Shown here: in pieces, positions 1 to 6,731 of the stretch | Numbering within the stretch: position 1 is the stretch's first letter | Layout of the letters: each line of letters begins with the position of its first letter | Source of the DNA: Chitinophagales bacterium | GTDB lineage: Bacteria > Bacteroidota > Bacteroidia > Chitinophagales > UBA2359 | Length of the DNA: 16,820 bases | Direction: 5' to 3' | Assembly: GCA_020629335.1 (NCBI GenBank) | Contig: JAHDDN010000076.1 | Location: forward strand, 1 to 16,820 | Program-made: the position numbers and the translations under genes | The notes under the pieces: model-generated | Told to the model about the DNA's origin: nothing | What the model saw: the letters and a program-made list of their open reading frames with translations, nothing else | Databases searched by the model: none

Positions 1-34
1 GCTCACCGAGCGAAGCCGAGCTGAGGGATGCGCC
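1..34. repeat. Possible 3' end of a dispersed GAGCGAAG-type repeat, cut by the window edge
   Basis: The first 34 bases are much richer in G and C than the following DNA and contain the string GAGCGAAGCCGAGCTGAGG. From memory this resembles short intergenic repeats of the form gagcgaagtcgag that are scattered through many Bacteroidota genomes. Only the right end is visible and no second copy occurs in this window, so the call rests on composition and recollection. The alternative is the end of an upstream gene: one frame reads SPSEAELRDAP followed by TAA at 36-38. Confidence 0.3.
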
Positions 35-152
35 ATAATAATAAGTATTTGTAAAATCATTTCAATCTCCTTATCTTGAAGCAGGAATAATGTATTGCGA
101 AAGCCTTTCCACTAAATCCTACAATTTTTATCAATCAATAAGAAAAAAAATC

Positions 153-2261
153 ATGCCTACACATTACCGAACTTGTAACATTTGTGAAGCTCTTTGTGGT
201 TTAGAGATAGAGCACGAAGGAGAAAAAATTATTTCTATTAAAGGAGATGCGAAAGATCCGCTGTCACGGGGTCATATTTGCCCGAAGGCAGTTGCTTTGC
301 AGGATTTTTATGTTGATGAGGATCGGCTGAGGTATCCGATGAAGAAGACGGCGGATGGATTTGAAGAAATTAGTTGGGAGGAGGCCTTGGATTATACGGC
401 GGATAAAATCAAGGCTATTCAAAGTGAATATGGGGATAATGCGGTGGCTATATTTTTGGGCAATCCGAATGCGCATAATATGGGCAATCAATTATTCATG
501 CGTCCATTTGTGAAGGCATTGAGAACGAAAGCGAGATTTAGTGCTTCTACGGTGGATCAAATGCCGCATCATGTTGCCGCATTGCATATGTTGGGGCATT
601 CAATTTTGAATCCTGTTCCTGATTTGGATCGGACGAATTACCTTGTCGTGATGGGAGGAAATCCATTGGTGTCAAATGGGAGTATGATGTCTGCGCCTGA
701 TATTGGTAAACGATTAAGAGCCATTCAGGAAAGAGGAGGGAAGATTGTAGTCATTGATCCTCGAAAAACGGAGACGGCAAAGAAGGCGGATGAGCATTTA
801 TTTATCAAGCCAGAAACGGATGCTATTTTGTTGTTAGCAATGATACATGTTTTGATTGAGGAAGATAAAGTGCGATTGCATCATTTGGCGGAGAATGTAA
901 CAGGCTTAGATGAAATTAAAGCAGTTGCCAAAAAATATACCCCTGAATTTGCAGAAGGGGTAACGGGCATCAAAGCGGAGAAAATTAGATCGCTTACTTT
1001 AGAAATGGCTGCGGCTGATAAAGCGGTGCTTTATAGTCGAATGGGATTAAGTACGCAAACATTTGGCGGACTTTGTATTTGGCTGACCAATGTATTCAAT
1101 GTATTAAATGGGAATTTTGATCGGGAAGGCGGTATGATGTTTCCAAGACCAGCTCTTGATCCAATTTCTTTTAGTCCTAAGAAAGGCCGACCTAAGCATA
1201 AATCTATTCCATTATCTCGTGTTAGAAAATTGCCTAAGTATTTAGGGGAAACACCATCCGCTTCCTTGGCTGAAGAAATAGAAACCGAAGGCGAAGGACA
1301 GATCAAGGCATTGGTGTGTATAGCAGGTAATCCTGTGCTTTCTGTGCCCAATGGAAGAAGGGTAGAAAAAGCATTTGAAAAGTTGGATTTTATGGTTTGT
1401 TCAGATATTTATTTGACGGAGACCAGTAGACATGCGGATATTATTTTTCCAGCTACGAGTGGATTAGAAATCTCACAGTACGATATTGCGTTTTTGAATT
1501 TAGCGATTAGAAATATTGCCAAGTATTCTCCTGCACTTTTCCCTAAGAAAGGAAATACCAAACACGATTGGGAGATTTTAGCAGAATTAACTGCCAGACT
1601 GAGGGGGGAAGAAAATCAGGGGCATACGCCAGAGATGTATCTAGGAATGGCGCTACAAATGGGCCATTATGCCAAAGATGGCCTGACGCTTGAAAAGCTA
1701 ATGGAAAATCCTCATGGGATAGATTTAGGGCCTTTGACTGCCTGTCTGAAAGATCGCTTACAAACAGATGATGATACGGTAAGATTAGCTCCGCAAGTCT
1801 TTTTAGATGATTTTGCAAGATTGGATGAAGCGATTGATACAAGTTTCTCCAATAACGATTTTCCATATCGAATGATTGGCCGTCGGGTACTGAGGCAACA
1901 TAATACCTGGACGCATAATTCTCATCGTTTATCCAAGGGTAGAAATGAATGTACGATGCTAATTAATCCTAAAGATGCAGACCATTTAGGAATCTCTAAT
2001 GGAGAATTTGTTTTAGTCAAATCAAGAGTAGGAGAAATTAAGGTAGAGGCGGAGATTACTGATGATATTATGGAAGGAGTGCTGAGTTTACCACAAGGAT
2101 TTGGAGCAGGTAAAAAATCAAAGATGAAGATTGCTGTAGCTCAAAATAGTGTCAGTATTAATGATTTGACAGATGACCTAAGAGTTGATGAATTGACTGG
2201 AAATGCCGCTTTGAATGGAGTACATGTGAGTCTTTCTAAGGTGCATGTAACAACGATGTAA
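153..2261 (+). CDS. Molybdopterin-dependent oxidoreductase (4Fe-4S, formate dehydrogenase/DMSO reductase superfamily)
   Basis: A 702-residue cytoplasmic catalytic subunit of the bis-molybdopterin (MopB) superfamily. The N-terminus carries the 4Fe-4S ligands C8, C11, C15 and C43 in a Cx2Cx3Cx27C pattern (CNICEALCG, then RGHICPKA). The middle holds the superfamily nucleotide-binding landmarks VVMGGNPLVSNGS and IVVIDPRKTETAKKADEH. The C-terminal beta-barrel that binds the molybdopterin dinucleotide starts near RVLRQHNTWTHNS and includes LINPKDADHLGISNGEFV. I chose the ATG at 153 rather than the in-frame ATG at 90 because homology begins right after it and the 21 extra residues are low in complexity. 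There is no twin-arginine signal, so it should stay in the cytoplasm. The residue usually binding Mo/W is not obvious: the segment STVDQMPHH lies where formate dehydrogenases have Cys or Sec, so the substrate cannot be named. No electron-transfer subunit or cofactor gene is adjacent. Confidence 0.93.
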   Translation: MPTHYRTCNICEALCGLEIEHEGEKIISIKGDAKDPLSRGHICPKAVALQDFYVDEDRLRYPMKKTADGFEEISWEEALDYTADKIKAIQSEYGDNAVAIFLGNPNAHNMGNQLFMRPFVKALRTKARFSASTVDQMPHHVAALHMLGHSILNPVPDLDRTNYLVVMGGNPLVSNGSMMSAPDIGKRLRAIQERGGKIVVIDPRKTETAKKADEHLFIKPETDAILLLAMIHVLIEEDKVRLHHLAENVTGLDEIKAVAKKYTPEFAEGVTGIKAEKIRSLTLEMAAADKAVLYSRMGLSTQTFGGLCIWLTNVFNVLNGNFDREGGMMFPRPALDPISFSPKKGRPKHKSIPLSRVRKLPKYLGETPSASLAEEIETEGEGQIKALVCIAGNPVLSVPNGRRVEKAFEKLDFMVCSDIYLTETSRHADIIFPATSGLEISQYDIAFLNLAIRNIAKYSPALFPKKGNTKHDWEILAELTARLRGEENQGHTPEMYLGMALQMGHYAKDGLTLEKLMENPHGIDLGPLTACLKDRLQTDDDTVRLAPQVFLDDFARLDEAIDTSFSNNDFPYRMIGRRVLRQHNTWTHNSHRLSKGRNECTMLINPKDADHLGISNGEFVLVKSRVGEIKVEAEITDDIMEGVLSLPQGFGAGKKSKMKIAVAQNSVSINDLTDDLRVDELTGNAALNGVHVSLSKVHVTTM

Positions 2262-2592
2262 TATTGTGTGGTATAAAAATAGTCGATTTTGCAGCAAGTC
2301 ATAAAATAATTTAGAATTTGTCAGATTTAAACAATATTTGCCCTTAATCCTTAAAAATCAAGGAAATAGCTACTGTTTTTTTCCTTTCTAAGAAAAGAAA
2401 AGTATAAAAAAATCATATTTGTTTAATATTAACGCCATTATTTAGATTAAAATGTGTTATATTTGTATTACCCGAAGCACCTCAACTAAGTAAATTCGTA
2501 TTAGAAAAAAGATTCAAGATATAAAGGATAATTAATGACCGTTCCCCCATTTTAATGAAAGAACATTATTAGTATATCTATAAAATATATTT
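2262..2592. other. AT-rich intergenic region with one promoter-like box
   Basis: These 331 bp separate the oxidoreductase from the SUMF1-like gene. They are strongly AT-rich with many A and T runs. I see no open frame of interest, no RNA gene and no convincing terminator hairpin. The only regulatory candidate is the TATATTTG box at 2458-2465. Confidence 0.6.
2458..2465 (+). promoter_or_regulatory. Candidate Bacteroidota -7 promoter box upstream of the SUMF1-like gene
   Basis: TATATTTG matches the Bacteroidota -7 consensus TAnnTTTG exactly. It lies about 127 bp upstream of the ATG at 2593, implying a long leader. No clean TTG-type -33 box sits at the usual spacing of about 19 bp, and the region is AT-rich, so chance occurrence is possible. 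Confidence 0.35.
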
Positions 2593-3363
2593 ATGAAAAA
2601 AGTAACCTTAGTTTTTTTGACATTTGTCTTCTTTTTGTTTAATTCTTTTCAAGTAATGGGACTTTTAGAAGAGTCTATTACACCCTACACAACCCATATT
2701 TCTTCTACAGTGGAAGCTCTTCTTCGAGACATGATTTTAGTGAATGGAGGAAGTTTTGAGATGGGCTGTACCAGTGAACAACAAGATTGTAAAAAAGATG
2801 AGAAACCGATTCGTCAGCTTGAGTTAGAGGATTTTTATATTGGTAAATATGAAGTAACTCAGGCGCAATGGTTGGCCGTAATGGATTCTCTTCCACCTAG
2901 GGGAGGGGCTAATGCTTGCAGAGAAAATACTTGCCCAATTGTAAATGTTAGTTGGTATGAAGTACACGATTTCATTGAGAAACTCAATCGAATGACAGAC
3001 AAAAACTTTCGTCTTCCAACTGAAGAAGAATGGGAGTTTGCTGCAAGAGGAGGTATTAATGGAAAACCAACCTTATACGCTGGTGGAAACGATATGGAAA
3101 AACTTGGCTGGTTTACCAAAAATAGCGAATGGAAAACGCATACAGTCGGTTCAAGAGAAGCCAATGAATTGGGCTTATACGATATGAGTGGAAATGTATG
3201 GGAAATGTGCAGCAATTTGTACAGCCAAAAAGATTCATTGCGTGCTATGCGTGGAGGTAGTTGGTATAAAAGTTCGATTTACTGTCGTGTGTCCAAGAGA
3301 GAAGGAATGGATCCTAATTCTCGAAGTTTCACCTCAGGCTTTCGTTTAGCCTATAGCGAATAA
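2593..3363 (+). CDS. Secreted SUMF1/formylglycine-generating-enzyme-like domain protein
   Basis: A 256-residue protein with a cleavable-looking signal peptide (MKKVTLVFLTFVFFLFNSF, residues 1 to about 23) followed by one SUMF1-type fold from about residue 47 to the end. Family landmarks in order are MILVNGGSFEMGC, FYIGKYEVTQAQW, PIVNVSWYEVHDF, FRLPTEEEWEFAARGG, LGLYDMSGNVWEMC, MRGGSWYKSSIYCRVSKR and the C-terminal SGFRLAYSE. True formylglycine-generating enzymes use two cysteines shortly after GGS. By eye alignment the second is present (SIYC) and the first is replaced by lysine (WYK), so sulfatase maturation is unlikely. Many SUMF1 proteins of Bacteroidota are secreted proteins without that activity, including gliding-motility relatives. 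No sulfatase or gliding gene is nearby. It is a single transcription unit closed by the terminator at 3423-3455. Confidence 0.88.
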   Translation: MKKVTLVFLTFVFFLFNSFQVMGLLEESITPYTTHISSTVEALLRDMILVNGGSFEMGCTSEQQDCKKDEKPIRQLELEDFYIGKYEVTQAQWLAVMDSLPPRGGANACRENTCPIVNVSWYEVHDFIEKLNRMTDKNFRLPTEEEWEFAARGGINGKPTLYAGGNDMEKLGWFTKNSEWKTHTVGSREANELGLYDMSGNVWEMCSNLYSQKDSLRAMRGGSWYKSSIYCRVSKREGMDPNSRSFTSGFRLAYSE

Positions 3364-3422
3364 TCACATGGAGCATACTCCATTTTAAATGGATAATATT
3401 AACGGAAAGAAGCAATATTTTG

Positions 3423-3455
3423 GAGCTTGTAGTTAATAACTACAAGCTCTTTTTT
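3423..3455 (+). terminator. Strong intrinsic terminator after the SUMF1-like gene
   Basis: A perfect 12-bp stem, GAGCTTGTAGTT at 3423-3434 and AACTACAAGCTC at 3438-3449, encloses the loop AAT and is followed by six T at 3450-3455. It lies 60 bp past the stop codon at 3361-3363. This is the clearest rho-independent terminator in the window. Confidence 0.92.
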
Positions 3456-3493
3456 ATAGTGCATTGAAAGCCCATTATTAAAATATATTTCCC

Positions 3494-3501
3494 TATATTT
3501 G
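3494..3501 (+). promoter_or_regulatory. Candidate -7 promoter box for the hydrolase-aadS operon
   Basis: TATATTTG, an exact match to TAnnTTTG, lies 49 bp upstream of the ATG at 3551 and just after the terminator of the previous gene, a sensible place for a promoter. The nearest TTG upstream (3464-3466) is about 27 bp away, longer than the usual spacer, so the -33 element is weak. Confidence 0.5.
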
Positions 3502-3550
3502 GTCTCTAACTGTCAAAAACTTATAAACTGAACCAATAGGAATATAATTT

Positions 3551-4588
3551 ATGTTCTGGATACTGTGGATTTTAATTGTTATTGTTTTAATATTGCTAAG
3601 CGTATTGCTGTACGCCAGGAATCAATTTAACCTACCAAATCATTTAGATAATTTAATTGATGAAGTAATCGCCTCTCCAAATGAGGAGATTGTTTTTGAT
3701 AAAATTCAATCGGTAGATATCAGTGATACAAGCATTTGTTATGAAGACATTCAGGCCCAAAACCAAGATGCCGAAGTCGTTCTTTTGTTGCATGGTTTAA
3801 GTCAAACCATGTTGAACTTTCCCCCTTATTTTTGTCAGTCATTTATTGATGCAGGTTTTAGAGTTGTCCGCATAGACCATCAAGGAGGAGGTGGTTCTAA
3901 TTGGGTCAAAAATTGGGGAAATCCTAATAAATACAATCTAAAAGATATGGCTCGTCATGCAGTTGAAGTAATGGATCATTTGGGAGTTAATCGATTTCAC
4001 TTGCTAGGAATGTCCATGGGCGGTATGATTTCCCAGCATATCGCCTTAGATTACCCAAAGCGAGTAGCAAGCCTTAGTTCCATCATGTCCACGGCCTATA
4101 TGGATGATCCTTCATTGCCTAATTTACCCCGTAAATTTATTTTTGGATTGATCTATGTGATTGCAAATTATGGAAGGAATCTGAAGTCTTTAAAAGCCAA
4201 ATTGCGACTTAATTTAGCTACTAACCGATTACTGTATGGAAGTGATTCTTATCAGTTTGATGATAGATATACAATAGAAGCAGCCCATTATGAGATAACA
4301 AAAAAGAAAGGATACAATCCCAAATCCAGAGATCAGCATTCTTATGCCATTACCAAAGCAGGTTCAAGACTTGAAGCGCTTAAAAAAATAAATATTCCGT
4401 CCTTAGTGATACATGGCACCAAAGACCCATTAGTATTATTGGAACATGGTAAAAAAACTGCAGAAGTAATTCCTAATTGCAAAACACTTTATCTAGACGG
4501 TATGGGACATCATCTCCCAAAGGTGTTCAATGAGGAAATTACAGGGGCGATTATTGATCTGATAAATACCTCTAAACATGCGAACTGA
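3551..4588 (+). CDS. Membrane-anchored alpha/beta hydrolase
   Basis: A 345-residue alpha/beta-hydrolase-fold enzyme with one N-terminal transmembrane anchor (about residues 2-21, WILWILIVIVLILLSVLLY). The catalytic features are visible: the oxyanion-hole HG at residues 81-82 (VVLLLHGLSQ), the nucleophile elbow G-M-S-M-G with Ser155, the acid Asp292 in HGTKDP and the base His320 or His321 in GMGHH. The strand-turn RIDHQGGGGSNW is typical of esterase and lipase-like members of the family. The substrate cannot be deduced and could be an ester, a lipid or a lactone. The stop codon lies inside the next gene, an 11-bp overlap, so the two are very probably co-transcribed and translationally coupled. 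Confidence 0.9.
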   Translation: MFWILWILIVIVLILLSVLLYARNQFNLPNHLDNLIDEVIASPNEEIVFDKIQSVDISDTSICYEDIQAQNQDAEVVLLLHGLSQTMLNFPPYFCQSFIDAGFRVVRIDHQGGGGSNWVKNWGNPNKYNLKDMARHAVEVMDHLGVNRFHLLGMSMGGMISQHIALDYPKRVASLSSIMSTAYMDDPSLPNLPRKFIFGLIYVIANYGRNLKSLKAKLRLNLATNRLLYGSDSYQFDDRYTIEAAHYEITKKKGYNPKSRDQHSYAITKAGSRLEALKKINIPSLVIHGTKDPLVLLEHGKKTAEVIPNCKTLYLDGMGHHLPKVFNEEITGAIIDLINTSKHAN

Positions 4589-5441
4589 AGAAGAAGTACT
4601 AAACACAATACTATCAGTAGCCCAAGCTGATAATAGAATAAGAGCCGTCATTATAAATGGCTCCAGAACCAATAAAAAGGTGATAAAAGATGATTTTCAA
4701 GACTTTGACATTATTTATTTAGTGGAGAACTTAGAAAGCTTTAAGGATAATCCAAATTGGATTGATGTATTTGGCGAAAGAATCATTTTACAGATGCCCA
4801 ATTCGATGAAAATATGTAAAGATGATGTATTATCAGAAGAGGAGATATGCTATTTAATGCTTTTTAAAGACCTCAACCGAATTGACCTAAATTTAGTAAA
4901 GGTTGAAAACAAGGCTGATTGTAAGGATAGTTTGAATAAAGTATTGCTTGATAAGGATAATTTGTTAAGCCATATTGTAGAACCCAACGATAGCGATTAT
5001 TTAGTACGGAAACCTAGTCAGAAGGAATTTATGGACTGTTGTAATGAATTTTGGTGGGTGGTCCCTTATGTCGTAAAAGGATTGGCAAGAGAGGAGGTTT
5101 TGTATGCAAAAGAAATGCTTGAAATTCCAATAAGGAATATGTTCATGAAAATGTTAGCTTGGTCAGTAGGAGCGGAGCATAGATTCACAATTAATGTCGG
5201 GAAAAGTAATCGTTTCTTAAAACAATATGTGAGTGAGTCATTTTGGAATAGAATTTTGAATACCTACCCAGACGCCAAAAAAATAAATATTTGGGATAGT
5301 TTAATGGAGATGGTGAATCTATTTGACGAAATTGCTAGAAAATTAGCGGATAAAATAAATCTAAATTATAATGAGCTTGAAGCTGAAAATGTGAAAAAAT
5401 ATCTTGATAAAATGAAAGATACACCCGCACCTATGACTTAA
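4578..5441 (+). CDS. aadS: AadS-like aminoglycoside 6-adenylyltransferase (ANT(6) family)
   Basis: A 287-residue nucleotidyltransferase of the streptomycin adenylyltransferase family. It would transfer AMP from ATP to the 6-hydroxyl of streptomycin in the cytoplasm. The nucleotidyltransferase signature is IINGSRTN (residues 25-32) followed by the metal-binding pair Asp42 and Asp44 in DFQDFDIIY, with a third acidic residue likely at Asp103 (RIDLNLV). The family segments NEFWWVVPYVVKGLAREE and MLAWSVGAEHRF are also present. The length matches AadS proteins of Bacteroidota. It begins inside the end of the hydrolase gene, and nothing mobile directly flanks it, so it looks like a chromosomal gene. 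Whether it confers resistance cannot be read from sequence. The symbol is assigned by family resemblance. Confidence 0.85.
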   Translation: MRTEEEVLNTILSVAQADNRIRAVIINGSRTNKKVIKDDFQDFDIIYLVENLESFKDNPNWIDVFGERIILQMPNSMKICKDDVLSEEEICYLMLFKDLNRIDLNLVKVENKADCKDSLNKVLLDKDNLLSHIVEPNDSDYLVRKPSQKEFMDCCNEFWWVVPYVVKGLAREEVLYAKEMLEIPIRNMFMKMLAWSVGAEHRFTINVGKSNRFLKQYVSESFWNRILNTYPDAKKINIWDSLMEMVNLFDEIARKLADKINLNYNELEAENVKKYLDKMKDTPAPMT

Positions 5442-5568
5442 AAAGAAACAGAGATTACTAAGTCATTTACATTTGAGATTTTAATACCACAAGATTTGAT
5501 TGGAGATTCAGAGGCCATTCAGGTGCTGATTATGAATCATAAAAAATCCGCTGAGGAAGTTATTATAG

Positions 5569-5587
5569 ATAACCCCCCTGGGGTTAT
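5569..5587. repeat. Short perfect hairpin
   Basis: Arms ATAACCCC (5569-5576) and GGGGTTAT (5580-5587) are perfect complements around the loop CCT. It sits inside the unrecognised frame after aadS and has no T run, so it is not a classic terminator. Confidence 0.6.
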
Positions 5588-5656
5588 AACAGCAATGGCG
5601 ATGGGCCAGGATTTAGTATCCGATAATAATTTTCAAAACTTAGGCTATCAAGGATT

Positions 5657-5685
5657 TATTATTTGGGCGGCTATTTCTTATTGCA
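5657..5685 (+). repeat. Degraded, truncated head of the 157-bp repeat
   Basis: TTATTTGGGCGGCTAT at 5659-5674 is identical to 16 bases at the start of full repeat copy 1 (5729-5744), 70 bp downstream. Similarity fades over the next dozen bases. It therefore looks like a third, broken copy in the same orientation. Confidence 0.6.
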
Positions 5686-5697
5686 AGTAAATCTAAA

Positions 5698-5724
5698 AAT
5701 CCGTGTAATCCGTGCAATCCGTGA
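5698..5724 (+). repeat. Three tandem 9-bp units (AATCCGTGn)
   Basis: AATCCGTG occurs at 5698-5705, 5707-5714 and 5716-5723, each followed by one variable base (T, C, A), giving an exact 9-bp period. It lies between the degraded repeat head and full repeat copy 1. No function can be assigned. Similar AATCCGTG strings occur elsewhere in Bacteroidota as far as I recall. Confidence 0.8.
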
Positions 5725-5726
5725 TT

Positions 5727-5883
5727 ATTTATTTGGGCGGCTATATCCTGCTGTCCGCTCTTATGTGGCTATGTGTCAGCCACTCCACTAAGTGCTGCTT
5801 GTCTTCCCTTCGGGCAAGCCATCGCATCACTAAGTTCCGTAGGCAGCCCCATATACGCCACATACCGCTTCCATCAGGGCCGC
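5727..5883 (+). repeat. 157-bp dispersed repeat, copy 1
   Basis: This segment matches 8941-9097 over 157 bp with no gaps and four substitutions, in the same orientation. It is richer in G and C than its surroundings and structured. Visible elements are the hairpin GTGGCT/AGCCAC (5765-5770 and 5778-5783), a second hairpin GCTTG/CAAGC closing over CCCTTCGGG, an alternative long-range pairing TATGTGGC (5762-5769) with GCCACATA (5857-5864), and short complementary ends GCGGC (5737-5741) and GCCGC (5879-5883). It encodes no transposase. It behaves like a non-autonomous mobile or structured intergenic element of unknown class. Short frames across it are by-products of its composition. Confidence 0.9.
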
Positions 5884-5890
5884 AATTTAG

Positions 5891-6190
5891 CCACTGGAAA
5901 CTGTTAAAATTGAAAAAACATATAATGAAATTGTAAAAGAATTTAGCCATTTAGAGGCGTTAAAGAAAACAAGATTTTTTAGTACAATCACAAAGGAGGT
6001 GTATACTGACTTAGATGATAATGAAATTGATAGCTTAATTATTCAAGAAAGAAAAAAGTTGACATCCCCCTCTGATTCTATTCAGGTTGAATATTATATC
6101 AATATGCGCTCTTTTTTTTCAAAGAAAATAATATATGCTGTTTCAAATCGAGTGAATATAAGTATGAGGGATTTGTTAAATCATCATTAA
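5891..6190 (+). pseudogene. Headless coding remnant abutting the repeat
   Basis: The frame opens just after a TAG at 5888-5890 and runs 99 codons to TAA at 6188-6190. The protein looks genuinely coded: it is rich in Lys, Glu and Ile with good amphipathic texture (TVKIEKTYNEIVKEFSHLEA, then FFSTITKEVY, DLDDNEIDSLIIQERKK, VEYYINMRSF). A GTG at 5999 preceded by AAAGGAG could start a 63-residue product, but clear coding texture extends well upstream of it to within 10 bp of the repeat. This suggests a gene whose 5' part was lost or replaced when the repeat arrived. I do not recognise the family. The short basic C-terminus MRDLLNHH ends it. Confidence 0.5.
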
Positions 6191-6247
6191 AAACCAAAAC
6201 CTCTAACTCATATCTCGTAATTCTAAAAAGACCATAATCTTTTTTGT

Positions 6248-6271
6248 ATTTAATTGATATGTCAATTAAAT
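6248..6271. repeat. Perfect 10-bp AT-rich hairpin
   Basis: ATTTAATTGA (6248-6257) and TCAATTAAAT (6262-6271) are perfect complements around the loop TATG. It lies between two gene remnants and is not followed by a T run. It might be an operator-like or terminator-like relic. An AT-rich palindrome of this length is unusual but possible by chance. Confidence 0.6.
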
Positions 6272-6342
6272 TTGCATCTAAAATTGATACAAATGCTAAA
6301 TTGCCTATTCAAATTTTGTACAAAATAACCAACACTAAATAT

Positions 6343-6620
6343 ATGGGAACTAATTTAATTGATTGGAAATACTTGCTAATAGATATAATAATCCTATTTG
6401 GAGGATGTGCTACACTTACGCCCCCTAATCTGTCTACAGAAGAAAGAATAGATGAGCTTTTTGAGCAAATGAAGCTAGCTAATATGCCAGGCTTAAGAAC
6501 AATGATTTTAATTTTGAAGGCCAGCTCAATATTACTTTTGTTGAAGAGGCCGATGAGGTAAAAAGCTTTTTATTAAATTTTGGAAAAGTGATGAATGTTA
6601 AGTATTTAAAAGTCGAATAA
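6343..6620 (+). pseudogene. Collapsed lipoprotein serine hydrolase (beta-lactamase-like) gene
   Basis: Two coding pieces in different frames appear to be the two ends of one gene. From ATG 6343 the first frame reads a lipoprotein signal (WKYLLIDIIILFGGCATL, lipobox FGGC) followed by NLSTEERIDELFEQMKLANM and PGL, which resembles the start of secreted beta-lactamase-family serine hydrolases. At about 6496 that meaning stops. From 6498 a different frame reads NFEGQLNITFVEEADEV, then KSFLLNFGKVMNVKYLKVE, to TAA 6618-6620, like the C-terminal domain of such enzymes. The whole catalytic core, including any SxxK motif, is missing. The first frame itself runs to 6561 only as nonsense. An internal deletion that joined the ends out of frame fits best. 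Family identity is moderately supported and the gene is non-functional. Confidence 0.55.
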
Positions 6621-6676
6621 TTACTTGCTTGCCTATCAAATTTGATCTTATTTCCTTTAAAGAGCGTATTAATTCC

Positions 6677-6684
6677 TATATTTG
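6677..6684 (+). promoter_or_regulatory. Candidate -7 promoter box upstream of the DinB-like gene
   Basis: TATATTTG, an exact TAnnTTTG match, lies 47 bp upstream of the ATG at 6732 and after the pseudogene stop at 6620. No convincing -33 TTG is found at 19 bp spacing. It is the third identical octamer located a short distance upstream of a gene in this window. Confidence 0.45.
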
Positions 6685-6731
6685 TTATGGTAATTTTACT
6701 AAGTATAATGAGAAGTGAAATAAATTAAACA

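Larger units (their letters stand above)
5442..5690 (+). pseudogene. Unrecognised open frame in phase with the aadS stop, probable remnant
   Basis: Directly after the aadS TAA (5439-5441) the same frame stays open for 82 more codons, starting KETEITKSFTFEILIPQDL and ending at the stop at 5688-5690. The only candidate start inside it is a TTG at 5496. I recognise no family. AadS is already full length, so this is not a missing aadS tail. The last part (about codons 73 onward, GFIIWAAISYC) is the degraded repeat head and not native coding sequence. The likeliest reading is the relic of a small gene that has lost its start. Chance openness is possible. Confidence 0.35.

Noticed and set aside
1031..1866. 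Antisense open frames inside the oxidoreductase gene
   Set aside because: They are shadows of a strongly supported gene on the + strand and show no recognisable protein features.
2262..2592. Riboswitch or molybdenum-cofactor RNA motif in the gap after the oxidoreductase
   Set aside because: The region is AT-rich without stable nested stems, and it lies downstream of the Mo enzyme, not upstream of it.
5727..5883. Integron attC site
   Set aside because: It is long with short complementary ends, but I see no GTTRRRY core site, no integrase, and no regular cassette structure around the copies.
5712..5950. Short open frames on both strands across repeat copy 1
   Set aside because: They are made almost entirely of repeat sequence, and the same frame recurs across copy 2 (8923-9111). 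Substitutions between copies show no coding pattern.
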